Source of the DNA: Streptomyces sp. NBC_00572
GTDB lineage: Bacteria > Actinomycetota > Actinomycetes > Streptomycetales > Streptomycetaceae
Assembly: GCF_026341815.1 (NCBI RefSeq)
Contig: NZ_JAPENX010000004.1
Coordinates: 1 to 64,000 of the forward strand
Length of the DNA: 64,000 nucleotides
Reading direction: 5' to 3'
The notes under the pieces were generated by a model. It searched no databases, was not told the origin of the DNA, and was given only the letters and a program-made list of their open reading frames with translations. Below, in pieces: positions 1 through 7,309 of this stretch. Position numbers and translations under genes: made by a program. The number at the start of each line of letters is the position of its first letter. The first letter of the stretch is position 1.

Positions 1-340
1 AGCGCTGCGCGCTAAGCAAACGCAGCGGTTCGCTGCGCTCACCGCCCTCCCGCTTCGCGGAGGGCCCCTCCGCTGCGCTCCGGGGCCTGAAAGGGGGCCG
101 GCCCGCTGCGCGGTCCGGGTTGAAAGGTGAAGGGGTTCGCTGCGCTCACCCCCGCCCTGGCGCAGCCGGGGTGGTCCCCTCCGCTGCGCTCCGGGACCCG
201 AAGGGAGCCGGCCCGCTGCGCGGTCCGGGGTGCAGGGTGAAGCGGTTCGCTGCGCTCACTGCATCTCCCGCTTCGCGGGGGTGGCCCCCTGCGCTGCGCT
301 CCGGGGGCCTGAGGGGCCTGGAAGGAGGCCGGCCTTGTTG
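1..340. repeat. Subtelomere-like palindromic direct repeats
   Basis: Three degenerate direct copies of a roughly 108-bp unit are visible, anchored by GGTTCGCTGCGCTCAC at 27, 134 and 244 (spacing 107 and 110 bp). Each unit also carries CCGCTGCGCTCCGG-like and, in the first two, GGCCCGCTGCGCGGTCCGGG segments plus short hairpins such as CCCGCTTCGCGGG (267-279). The heptamer GCTGCGC occurs about ten times before base 410. Dense short palindromes of this kind are typical of Streptomyces telomeres and subtelomeres. The sequence is not the archetypal telomere at base 1, so calling it an end is inference, supported by tap-tpg 30 kb away. Confidence 0.6.
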
Positions 341-878
341 TACGGCCCTGATGGGGAGGCTCACTGCGCGAACCAGGGCACTGTATCCAGGGCGGGACGC
401 TGCGCTTACCCGCCTCATGCTCCACGCGCAAATCCCATCCCCCGAGTTCCGTGCTGAACACCAGACGCCACTACATGAAGCGAAGAGAACCCCAGGGGTA
501 CTGCGCCTCCGGCCCACACACAGTCAGAGACCCCCTCCACCGTGCCTCAAAAACCCCAACAGAGACCCGGAACACGTCAACTGCCGGCAGGTCAACTGCC
601 GGGCGGCAGTACTACGACCCTCCAGAGAAGGCCCCCACCACACCCCAGCCACCCACAAACCCCACCACCCCAAAAACGACAAGGCAAGGGGGGCTAGTGA
701 CGGACCATCGGAACGAAAGAGGGAAGCTGGTGACAGGTCGTCAGAACAAAGAGACACGGGTACCGGAACCCGCTGCCCAGACAGAAGAAGCAAACCCGGG
801 AGTGACCCCTGAGGTGATCCCGGGGGTGATCCCACGACTCACACCACGATGTGCTTCAAAACGAACAGAAGATAACCT
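341..878. other. Gene-poor end region with short tandem repeats
   Basis: No convincing gene is present. The open frames on both strands overlap each other, have arginine/proline-rich shadow composition and lack ribosome binding sites. The plus strand is unusually C- and A-rich from about 440 to 880. Two short tandem arrays are visible: a 15-bp unit GTCAACTGCCGGCAG at 576-590 repeated at 591-605, and three 12-bp units at 800-811, 812-823 and 824-835 sharing GTGAYCCC. These directly precede the gene at 879. Confidence 0.5.
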
Positions 879-1343
879 ATGGAGGAGTCCACACCCACCT
901 CACCCCACCCCACACCTACCCGACACCGGCGGGCCGACGAGCGGGCCGTCGCCGCCGTCCGTGAGGCACTGCGCCGCAGACGCGGGCGTTCCAAGGGCAC
1001 CGTCAACGGCCTGCTCCCACTGAACACCCAGATCCTTCAGAACCGGCACGGCACAGACATCGTGCCCGAGGTCATCACGGCGAAGGCCAAGCACCGTACT
1101 CCCGCGCCGGCCAAGGACGAGGAGACAGCGGCGACCGCGCCGGTCGTCAACCCAATGGCCGCCCTGGAGAAGTCCGTCTCCGAAGCCCACGAGCACCGCG
1201 GTGAGACCGGTGGCGAGGGCGAGGGCGAGGCGACCGTGCACAAGATGCCGAAGCCGAAGATGCAGGCAGCCCCGAAGAGGACCCCAAGCAAGAAGACCAC
1301 TGCGAAGAAGACGACCGCAGCCCGGCGGAACAAGGCCGCTTAG
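879..1343 (+). CDS. Lysine/alanine-tailed basic protein, unknown function
   Basis: This encodes 154 residues and I do not recognise a family. The N-terminus (1-45) is Arg-rich and helix-prone (RAVAAVREALRRRRGR). The middle is acidic (EETAATAP..., GEGEGE). The last 35 residues form a KKTTAKKTTAARR-type tail like the tails of histone H1 and mycobacterial/Streptomyces HU-like proteins. Such a tail suggests non-specific nucleic-acid binding, but that is inference. The start ATG is preceded by AGAAG at about 7 nt. It is the first plausible gene from the presumed replicon end and follows the 12-bp repeats. Its convergent neighbour ends at 1340, so the two stop codons overlap. Confidence 0.6.
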   Translation: MEESTPTSPHPTPTRHRRADERAVAAVREALRRRRGRSKGTVNGLLPLNTQILQNRHGTDIVPEVITAKAKHRTPAPAKDEETAATAPVVNPMAALEKSVSEAHEHRGETGGEGEGEATVHKMPKPKMQAAPKRTPSKKTTAKKTTAARRNKAA

Positions 1344-1747
1344 GGCAACTCAACCTCCGTCGCCCGCGCGGGCCGGTCGGCCGGCTTGTCCAGGCCGAGG
1401 CTCCCCCACGGCGCGCACACGTCGCACATCTCCAGGTCCGGGTACTCCTCGAACGCTCCCATCACACCGTCGAGGTCCACGAGCTCCCCGGCCCCGTACC
1501 GGGCCCTGAGACCGCCGTTCCCCCGATGGAGCACCGGATGCCCGTCGAGGGTCCGGGGCACCGAGACCACCCACGCCAGCTCACACCGCGCGACCTCCCG
1601 GCGCCGCTTCTCCTCGGCGTCCTGGGCATCGAGGTCACGGATCTCCCGCTCGGTGACCGCCGCCTGGTACCGCAGCCACTCCAGCAGCACCCTCTTCTTC
1701 TCCAGCCGAACGGCTATCGGCATCCCCATAACCGCACCCTTGCTCAC
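1340..1747 (-). CDS. DUF6233 domain protein
   Basis: The product is 135 residues. It has an N-terminal helix (RLEKKRVLLEWLRYQ), a charged coiled stretch (REIRDLDAQDAEEKRRR) and a C-terminal half with HPVLHRGN and CDVCAPW. This layout matches DUF6233, a small Streptomyces-restricted family of unknown role that often occurs in multiple copies in accessory DNA. The GTG start at 1747 is chosen because it overlaps the TGA of the upstream gene (GTGA), which suggests translational coupling. In-frame ATGs at 1729 and 1723 are alternatives. No catalytic motif is evident; the paired cysteines in CDVC could bind a metal but this is speculative. Confidence 0.7.
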   Translation of the reverse strand: MSKGAVMGMPIAVRLEKKRVLLEWLRYQAAVTEREIRDLDAQDAEEKRRREVARCELAWVVSVPRTLDGHPVLHRGNGGLRARYGAGELVDLDGVMGAFEEYPDLEMCDVCAPWGSLGLDKPADRPARATEVELP

Positions 1748-1977
1748 GCCGCCTCGGCGTCGCTGGCCGCACTTGCGGCGTCCGGCTGGGCTTTCGGGTG
1801 CTGCTTCAGCTCCATACGCGCCTCCACCAACCCTGCATCCTTCTCCAAGGTGGCCCAGTACGGGTGTGTGGACACCGCGACCGACAGCTCCCAGACGAGA
1901 TCCCACAAGCACTTCTCCTCGGCCTCCTGCTCCGGCGTGTACCCGGGGGTCTTCCGCGCACCAGGGGCGAAGGGCAA
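1744..1977 (-). CDS. Small conserved-type protein upstream of DUF6233
   Basis: The product is 77 residues, soluble and acidic-helical, with core TPGYTPEQEAEEKCLWDLVWEL and STHPYWATL, then an Ala-rich tail. I recall similar small proteins in Streptomyces but cannot assign a function. The likely start is TTG at 1977, because an in-frame TGA lies upstream and no ATG or GTG is available. The stop overlaps the GTG of the DUF6233 gene by 4 nt, so the pair forms a two-gene operon. Confidence that it is coding comes from this overlap and from the non-random aromatic-rich core. Confidence 0.6.
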   Translation of the reverse strand: MPFAPGARKTPGYTPEQEAEEKCLWDLVWELSVAVSTHPYWATLEKDAGLVEARMELKQHPKAQPDAASAASDAEAA

Positions 1978-2103
1978 GCGCGGGAGCGGTCGAGGTCGCG
2001 GCAGCCTGGAGTATGACGGGAGAGTTCACTGCCGGATCATGTACAGCCGGGCTTTGATCTGGCCTCGGCGATAGCTGGTCCATGCCGCCCCGCAGTCGTC
2101 CCG

Positions 2104-3042
2104 TCATCTCCGTGTCCGAGCCTGCAGAGCATGGACGGCCCAGTCGAGCACCGGCCGCAGGCTCTCCGGACCCGGCCAGCCGTTGATCACCGCAAGCAGC
2201 GAGGAGTACCGCTCCCTCCGAGGGTCATTCATACGTTCCAGCCGGACCAAGAGCTGCCCCCGCGACGTGGCATCGTCACCGCAGTCGAGGAGATGTGCGC
2301 AGCGGGTCATGAGAACCGCGACGACCGGACCGGCCTGGGGCGAAGCCGGTTCGACACCCGCTGCCACGGCCGGCGTGATCTGGCCACGGACGATCGCAGC
2401 CAAGTCGTTGTGCAGCGCGGGTGGACGGCCCGGGATGTACCTGGCCGTCTGCTCCTGTGCCAGGTCTCGTACAAGGGCGCGGAAGTCTAGGTCCTGCGAC
2501 AGCTCGGCCAGTTCCACCCATGCCTGGACCTGCTCCGTATCGGGGTTGTCCGGCAGTTCCGGAGTCATCGAGCGCATGATTCCCGCGAACATGGAGCTGG
2601 TACCCACGCCACCGAACGCGGCGTCGAGGAAGTCGCCGACCAGTTGTTGGCGTTCGACTTCGGATAGCTTGGCCAGTTTGTGCATCAGATGTGTCTCCTC
2701 AGGGGTAGCCCCGCGGTCCGCCACCGCGGTCAGCACTGCGCGCCGCAGCCGCAGGATTCGGATCTGCACGTCCAACGCGTCGGCATGTACCGCGGCGACC
2801 TCCGACAGCGCGAGTTCCCGGTCCATGACCTTCCGGATGGCCGCGAGGTCCAGTCCCAGGTCGCGCAGGGTTCGCACAAGATCCAGGCGTGCGACGGCGT
2901 CGTGGTCGTAGAGGCGGTAGCCAGCTGGGCTGCGGTCAGCGGGCGGTAGGAGTCCGGAGTCGGAGTAGAACCGGATGGTCTTGACTGTGCTACCGGCCCG
3001 TCGGGCCAGTTCGCCGATCGAGTAGAGCGTGCGGCCGTTCAT
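2104..3042 (-). CDS. MerR-family transcriptional regulator
   Basis: The product is 312 residues. The first 70 residues are a MerR winged helix-turn-helix: YSIGELARRAGSTVKTIRFYSDSGLLPP, then RSPAGYRLYD and VARLDLVRTLRDLGLDLAAIR. A dimerisation helix follows (about 75-120). The remaining 190 residues form a helical effector region with no cysteine cluster, so it is not a metal-type MerR. This length is typical of actinobacterial MerR regulators with long ligand-binding tails. It is divergent from the recombinase gene across a 207-bp region. The start ATG matches the canonical N-terminus, and the inducer is unknown. Confidence 0.88.
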   Translation of the reverse strand: MNGRTLYSIGELARRAGSTVKTIRFYSDSGLLPPADRSPAGYRLYDHDAVARLDLVRTLRDLGLDLAAIRKVMDRELALSEVAAVHADALDVQIRILRLRRAVLTAVADRGATPEETHLMHKLAKLSEVERQQLVGDFLDAAFGGVGTSSMFAGIMRSMTPELPDNPDTEQVQAWVELAELSQDLDFRALVRDLAQEQTARYIPGRPPALHNDLAAIVRGQITPAVAAGVEPASPQAGPVVAVLMTRCAHLLDCGDDATSRGQLLVRLERMNDPRRERYSSLLAVINGWPGPESLRPVLDWAVHALQARTRR

Positions 3043-3100
3043 GTCCCCACCCTCTGGTCTCCCCCTGCTGGAGACTCAAGCTCGTGAACTCGCGACGGTC

Positions 3101-3225
3101 GAATTCTCACAAACGGCCCTTTGCCCGAGCAAGATCGACCGTGAGCCATCAGACCCACGCCGGACCCGGATTCGTTCTCACAACCCGTTCTCACCCGAAA
3201 GCGGTACGGACCCCGTTGTGAGACT
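3101..3225. promoter_or_regulatory. Repeated TTCTCACAA sites upstream of recombinase
   Basis: TTCTCACAA occurs at 3104-3112 and 3175-3183, a related GTTCTCACC at 3187-3195, and the inverted copy TTGTGAGA at 3216-3223. Two direct copies plus one inverted copy within 120 bp immediately upstream of a serine recombinase start resemble subsites for recombinase dimers or an autoregulatory operator. The repeats are seen directly; their role is inference. Confidence 0.5.
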
Positions 3226-3249
3226 TGCATTGTGCGAAAATCCGGGTCC

Positions 3250-4227
3250 ATGACGGACCCTCAGCACCCCTCTCCGGCCGACCGGTCGGACGCCGACGAC
3301 GTCGAGGCGCACGCCTGTCCGAAGTGCGAAGCCCAGCCCGGATCACCGTGCCGCTCGCGTAGCGGCGCGGTCGCCTCCGCCTACCACACCCGCCGCTTCG
3401 CCCTGGTGCCCCGGCTGAAGAAGGAACTGCGGGTGCCGACCCCGGCCGGTCGCGGTCCGGGCCGCCCATGGCGGCCCGGCACCCCGCCCCCGGCACCGAT
3501 CGACCCGGACCTGCCGAGCGCGGACATCCGCATCGGCTACGCCCGCTGCTCGCCCCTCGGCCAGGAACTCGACTCCCAGCTCGACGCACTCAGCAAGCAC
3601 AACATCCCCCGGGACAAGATCTTCGCCGAGAAGATCAGCACCCGCGTCCGGGTCCGCCCGAAGTTCGAAGCGGCCCTCCGTACTGCGCGGGAGGTCAAGG
3701 CGCACGCCCCACACTGCCGGGTCATCTTCACCGTGTACGAGATGAAGCGGCTCAGCCGCGACGCCGCAGAGCTCACCGCTCTGGCCGACCACCTAACCGC
3801 CCACGGCTTGGTCCTGGAGATGCTCGCCGGGCCCCTGCCCGGCATCTACGACCCCACCGGGCCGGGCAAGCTGCTGTTCGCGTTCTTCGCGGCGATGGCG
3901 GAGACCGAGCGGGAGAACATCCGGGAATCGACGCTCGAAGGGCTCGACACCGCGGCCCGCAAGGGCAAGCACGGCGGCCGGCCGCCCGTCATCACCGACG
4001 ACATGCTCCACACCGTGCTCCGGCGCCGCGCGGGCGGCGAGTCCGTCGAGCAAATCCAGCCCGACCTGATCATCCCCACCGGCAAGCGCAAGGGACACAG
4101 CCCCTCGGTCGCCAGCATCTACCGGGCGCTCACCGAACACGCCCACCGCGAGGCGTACCCCGAAGCCGTCGAAGCCGCGCACACCGACTTCGTCAACCTC
4201 CAGCAGCGCGACCATGGCCCCGCGTAA
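3250..4227 (+). CDS. Serine recombinase (resolvase/invertase family) with N-terminal zinc finger
   Basis: The product is 325 residues. Residues 20-50 form a small zinc-binding module with C23, C26, C34 and H46 (CPKCEAQPGSPC...YHTRR), common in actinobacterial DNA-binding proteins. The resolvase catalytic domain spans about 93-235: IRIGYARCS carries the candidate nucleophile S101, followed by GQELDSQLDAL, then MKRLSRDAAEL and the conserved MAETERENIRE segment. A basic C-terminal helix-turn-helix follows (GGRPPVITDDMLHTVLRRRAGG...SVASIYRAL). This is a small serine recombinase, expected to act as a dimer at short sites such as the repeats just upstream. An in-frame GTG at 3232 is an alternative start. 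Confidence 0.88.
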   Translation: MTDPQHPSPADRSDADDVEAHACPKCEAQPGSPCRSRSGAVASAYHTRRFALVPRLKKELRVPTPAGRGPGRPWRPGTPPPAPIDPDLPSADIRIGYARCSPLGQELDSQLDALSKHNIPRDKIFAEKISTRVRVRPKFEAALRTAREVKAHAPHCRVIFTVYEMKRLSRDAAELTALADHLTAHGLVLEMLAGPLPGIYDPTGPGKLLFAFFAAMAETERENIRESTLEGLDTAARKGKHGGRPPVITDDMLHTVLRRRAGGESVEQIQPDLIIPTGKRKGHSPSVASIYRALTEHAHREAYPEAVEAAHTDFVNLQQRDHGPA

Positions 4228-4297
4228 CTACTCAGCGCTACATGACGGGTGGCGGCAGCTATACGAGAACACGGCCGAGTCGAGGAGCTCGTGGGCG

Positions 4298-4486
4298 TCA
4301 TCGCCGGGGCCGCCGACGAAACCGCAGGAGCGTCGCGGCGAGCTCGGGCAGGGCCTTGATGACGGCAACGGTGTCGGCGCGGTCGGCACGGAGCAAGGCG
4401 ACGATGCAGACGATGGCCACAAGGGCGATGCAGAAGATGCCGACCAGCAGAGGCAGCGCGAGCAGCGGGTCGATCGAGATGGGCAT
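4298..4486 (-). CDS. Small single-pass membrane protein
   Basis: The product is 62 residues. A single hydrophobic segment (about 9-33, PLLALPLLVGIFCIALVAIV) is followed by a basic C-terminus ending RRRPRR. ATG at 4486 is chosen because GGAGG lies 5 nt upstream. Its composition and the strong ribosome binding site argue that it is real. The positively charged tail predicts a cytoplasmic C-terminus. No function can be assigned, and its neighbours are a recombinase and gene remnants. Confidence 0.6.
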   Translation of the reverse strand: MPISIDPLLALPLLVGIFCIALVAIVCIVALLRADRADTVAVIKALPELAATLLRFRRRPRR

Positions 4487-4589
4487 GGCGGTCCTCCAGT
4501 AGGTCAAGAAAGTTCTCCCGTGCCCGGCATCGGACGGCGGCCACACGTTGGAGGCTTTGCGGGGTAGCCCCGCAAGACCTCAATCCTGA

Positions 4590-4925
4590 GGGACATTTGA
4601 ACGCCTTCCAGGGCCGGACGTGTGGGCTGCGGGATCGAACAGGACAGTGCGGTTGATCGGGAGGGTCTGAGAGCACGGCAATGGCGGCACCGAGATCACC
4701 AGCGGGGCGATCGCCAGTCAGTAGCTGGAGCTTTCGAACCTGACTCCCCCTTGCCACGGCATGGGCGCAGGTCAGCACCCAGCTGGGGGCGATGAAGAAG
4801 CCGGTGCCCCAGTAGTGGGGCTTGGGCGGGTCGAACTGGAAGATTTCAGGCCGGCCCCTGCTTCTTCTTTGTGCCACCGGAGCCGTGGTGGGCATCTGCG
4901 ACGGGCGGACCGGGCCGCATCTCAA
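4590..4925 (-). pseudogene. Trypsin-like serine protease fragment
   Basis: A minus-strand stretch encodes GTGFFIAPSWVLTCAHAVARG, the signature of chymotrypsin-fold peptidases around the catalytic histidine (TCAHA). Homology-like sequence continues to about LQLLTGDRP. The remaining ORF loses family character, and no catalytic Asp or GNSG serine motif follows. Actinobacterial proteins with this motif usually have several hundred more residues. I interpret it as the 5' remnant of a truncated gene. No convincing start or ribosome binding site is visible. Confidence 0.5.
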
Positions 4926-4954
4926 CGTCCCCTCGCCTCACCAGGTGGCTCACC

Positions 4955-5075
4955 GTGTACTTCACCGACCGTGGCATCGAGGAGCTGGAGAAGCGGCGCG
5001 GTGAGGAGGAAATCACCTTCGAGTGGCTCGTCGCGCAGCTGCGTACGTTCGTTGACCAACCCAGGCTTCATTCAC
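4955..5075 (+). pseudogene. DUF6104 gene remnant
   Basis: From GTG at 4955 the frame reads VYFTDRGIEELEKRRGEEE, then TFEWLVAQLRTFVD. This is the nearly invariant N-terminus of DUF6104, a small protein (about 60 residues) found across Streptomyces. After TFVD the expected NP.F..PV.RLATWLARLDD continuation is lost in this frame, though NPGF appears one frame away. That points to a frameshift followed by divergence. The intact family member is normally a core-genome gene, so this is probably a decayed extra copy. Confidence 0.6.
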
Positions 5076-5301
5076 CTCCCGACCGGCCACAGCTCCGCCG
5101 AAATGGCCTGGTCACCGAGCCTGCCCGCGCTGGCAGCGGCGACCCCGTCGCCGAGAAGCCGGCGGACGGGGCAAGGACAGCAAGGCCATGCGCCGCTACC
5201 GAGAGGCCGACGACGACTCAAGGAGAACGGCGTGAACTGGAGGATCGCAGTCAACCCAGGACGGTTGCCTGCGTCCTGCATATGCGGAACGATCCCCGTG
5301 C

Positions 5302-5544
5302 ATGCTCACCCCGAGGAGGCGCAATGCCGTGGGGAGACGGGAAGACCCGGTTGTAGGTGGGGGCACGGTCACGCTCGCCGATGGGCACGAAGTACTGGTC
5401 GTCGCCGCCTTGGTACTCAAGGTCGATCCCGACATGGTGCCGGGCTTCACCTACGACCGGCACACCAGCTGGGCCGGAAGCATCCACACAGACACCGCCG
5501 ACGAACTCCAGGCTCGCTACCGCGTCAGATGGATCCCTGACTGA
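5302..5544 (+). CDS. Hypothetical protein or fragment
   Basis: The product is up to 80 residues. The C-terminal 60 look protein-like (GTVTLADGHEVLVVAALVLKVDPDM, then TYDRHTSWAGSIHTDT, ending YRVRWIPD). The N-terminal 20 are basic and may be untranslated. No family is recognised. It lies just before a strong bidirectional terminator, consistent with a transcribed gene end, but the upstream DNA is remnant-rich. It could be the tail of a broken gene. An antisense frame over the same bases is less plausible. Confidence 0.35.
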   Translation: MLTPRRRNAVGRREDPVVGGGTVTLADGHEVLVVAALVLKVDPDMVPGFTYDRHTSWAGSIHTDTADELQARYRVRWIPD

Positions 5545-5586
5545 CACTCTCCGGCCCCGGCCAATCCGTCGGCGAGGGCAATGCTG

Positions 5587-5638
5587 GACGACCAGGAGCC
5601 GGACTCAGATACGTACCTGAGTCCGGCTCCTGGTCGTC
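5587..5638. terminator. Perfect 22-bp hairpin, bidirectional terminator
   Basis: The arms at 5587-5608 and 5617-5638 are perfectly complementary over 22 bp with the 8-nt loop ATACGTAC. It sits between the converging ends of the 5302-5544 frame and the HTH/peptidoglycan-binding gene, so it can serve both strands. No U-tract follows, as is usual in Streptomyces. Confidence 0.85.
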
Positions 5639-5664
5639 ACTGACCCGGCCGTACCGCCGCGTGG

Positions 5665-7074
5665 TCAGTGGCCGCAGGCGGGTTTGGGGTAGTCGAGGTA
5701 TTTCCAGGTGTCGGGGCCGACCTTGCCGTCGGCCGTGATGCCGGAGCAGCGCTGTACAGCCTTCACCCCGGCCTCGGTGTTGGCGCCGAACACACCGTCC
5801 TCAGGGAGGGTGTAGTCGTAGTTGTGGTTGAGAAGGCACTGCACCTGGGCGACGTTGGTGCCGACCATGCCCTTGGCCAGGATCACCCTGCGGTTGGGCT
5901 TGTAGTGGGCGCACGCGGTACGCCCTTCCTCGCCGAGCGACGCGGCTGTCGTCGGGGCCTTGGTGGGCTCGGTCGTCGGCGTCGCCGTCGAGGGTGTCGT
6001 GGTCGGGGTCGGGGAACCCGAAGGGGTCTTGTCCGGCGTCGCCCGTCCGCTCGGGGCGGTGGTGTTCTCGATGCCGGACGACGCGCCCGGCGCGGGCGAT
6101 CCCAGGTCACCGGGGCCGGTGGCGGGAGAGTCCTGCGGCTTGTCGTCGTTTCCTGCCGCCGTCGGGTCATCGGCTGGCGGGGGCATGTCCTGGGGTGACT
6201 CTTCGTTGCCCGGGTCACCGCCCTCGCCAGCGTCTTCGGTAGCGCCGGGCTGGGTTTCGCCGGTGGTCTGGGGCCCGGTGGTCTGGGGCCCGAGGGCGTT
6301 CTTGTCCGGATCGGGCATGGCGGCCCAGCGTCCGATGAGGAGCACCACCGTGAGCGCCAGGAGGGTGATCAGCATCTTGGCGATCTTCCCCGTCTTGGTG
6401 GCGGGCGCCGGGACGGGGACCGGGCGGACGACTGCGATCTCCTCGGCAGCGGGCGCCGGGGCCACTGCCGGGGACGGCGAGGCCGCATCGACCGCCGACT
6501 CTGCGGGGCCGTCTTGAGCAGGGGCCGCTGGGACGCGCGGAACAACCGTAGTGGTCTCGGCGGCCGGGGTGGTGTTCGGGCGTCCGGACGGGGAGTCGGA
6601 GGGCAGTGGCTCGCCCGAGGTAGGTCTGGCCGTGGCTCCGGGGGCATCGTCGGCCGGGTCGCTGGGCGGTGCCGGAGTAACGGGAGCGGTGGAGCTGTCC
6701 GGAGCGGCCGGAGCAGGGGCCGTCGTGGTCGGCGGGGCGGTCGCGACGTCGTCGTCCGGTGCCGTTGGTGGCGCGCCGGCCGAGGCAGCGTCCGCCGCTG
6801 TGGCCTTGAGTGCCGCGTCGGCGGCCTCCCACAATCCCAGCAGGTGCTGCGCCTCGAGCCTGGGGCGCCTGCTGAGCCGCTCGATCTCCTTGCGGGGCGG
6901 GAACGACTCTCCCTTCAGAACCCGGTTCCAGGTCGACCGGGAGATCTCGCTGTCGTGGGCGAGGGCGGTTAGGGAGAGGTTCTTCTCCTCCTTGATCCGA
7001 ACCAGTTCGGCCCGCAGGGCCTCGACTTCCGCCGGCGGATTGCCCCTCTGGCGGCCCTCGTCCTCGGACAGCAC
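5665..7074 (-). CDS. HTH-transmembrane-peptidoglycan-binding protein
   Basis: The product is 469 residues. Residues 15-75 form an XRE-like helix-turn-helix (LSLTALAHDSEISRSTWNRVL). About 100-230 is a low-complexity Pro/Thr/Ala linker. A single transmembrane helix lies at 233-252 (KMLITLLALTVVLLIG). Residues 255-385 are a second Pro/Thr/Ser-rich stalk. Residues 388-469 are a PG_binding_1-type domain (GTNVAQVQCLLN, DGVFGANTEAGVKAVQ, DGKVGPDTWKYLDY) with four cysteines. The topology suggests a cytoplasmic DNA-binding head and an external wall-sensing tail, so it could be a one-component wall sensor. It starts at GTG 7074 after GAGGGGGA and is divergent from two secreted wall enzymes with shared upstream blocks. 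Confidence 0.82.
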   Translation of the reverse strand: MLSEDEGRQRGNPPAEVEALRAELVRIKEEKNLSLTALAHDSEISRSTWNRVLKGESFPPRKEIERLSRRPRLEAQHLLGLWEAADAALKATAADAASAGAPPTAPDDDVATAPPTTTAPAPAAPDSSTAPVTPAPPSDPADDAPGATARPTSGEPLPSDSPSGRPNTTPAAETTTVVPRVPAAPAQDGPAESAVDAASPSPAVAPAPAAEEIAVVRPVPVPAPATKTGKIAKMLITLLALTVVLLIGRWAAMPDPDKNALGPQTTGPQTTGETQPGATEDAGEGGDPGNEESPQDMPPPADDPTAAGNDDKPQDSPATGPGDLGSPAPGASSGIENTTAPSGRATPDKTPSGSPTPTTTPSTATPTTEPTKAPTTAASLGEEGRTACAHYKPNRRVILAKGMVGTNVAQVQCLLNHNYDYTLPEDGVFGANTEAGVKAVQRCSGITADGKVGPDTWKYLDYPKPACGH

Positions 7075-7087
7075 GCGTCCCCCTCGA

Positions 7088-7180
7088 CACGATCACGGAA
7101 AACCGCGCGTTCCAGCCTCTTCTTTCCGCAGGTCAAAGGCCATGTGGAACGACTGGAACACACGGAACGACTGGAACAGT
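7088..7180. promoter_or_regulatory. GTTCCA/GGAAC operator-like block 1
   Basis: The divergent region holds CGTTCCAGCC near 7109, CAGGTCA at 7129-7135, TGTGGAAC at 7143-7150 and two copies of GGAACGACTGGAACA (7146-7160 and 7164-7178). The same ordered set of motifs recurs before the second enzyme gene (8541-8625). Similarity of noncoding DNA at both sites points to a shared regulator. GGAAC is also the -35 core of some ECF promoters, so a sigma-factor role is an alternative. Confidence 0.5.
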
Positions 7181-7309
7181 TGATCAGGCTACCGATGGAA
7201 CGCCGGTACCCCGAATCTTCACCTCGTCAGCGCCGCCCATCAGGAGCGGCGACACCGCTCCATGTCTCCCGCACCAGCGGGAACGTGGGCATGCGATCGA
7301 AGGATGAAG

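Noticed and set aside
1..460. CRISPR array in the left-end repeats
   Set aside because: Units are degenerate, palindrome-rich and adjacent with no spacer-repeat alternation, and no cas genes are present.
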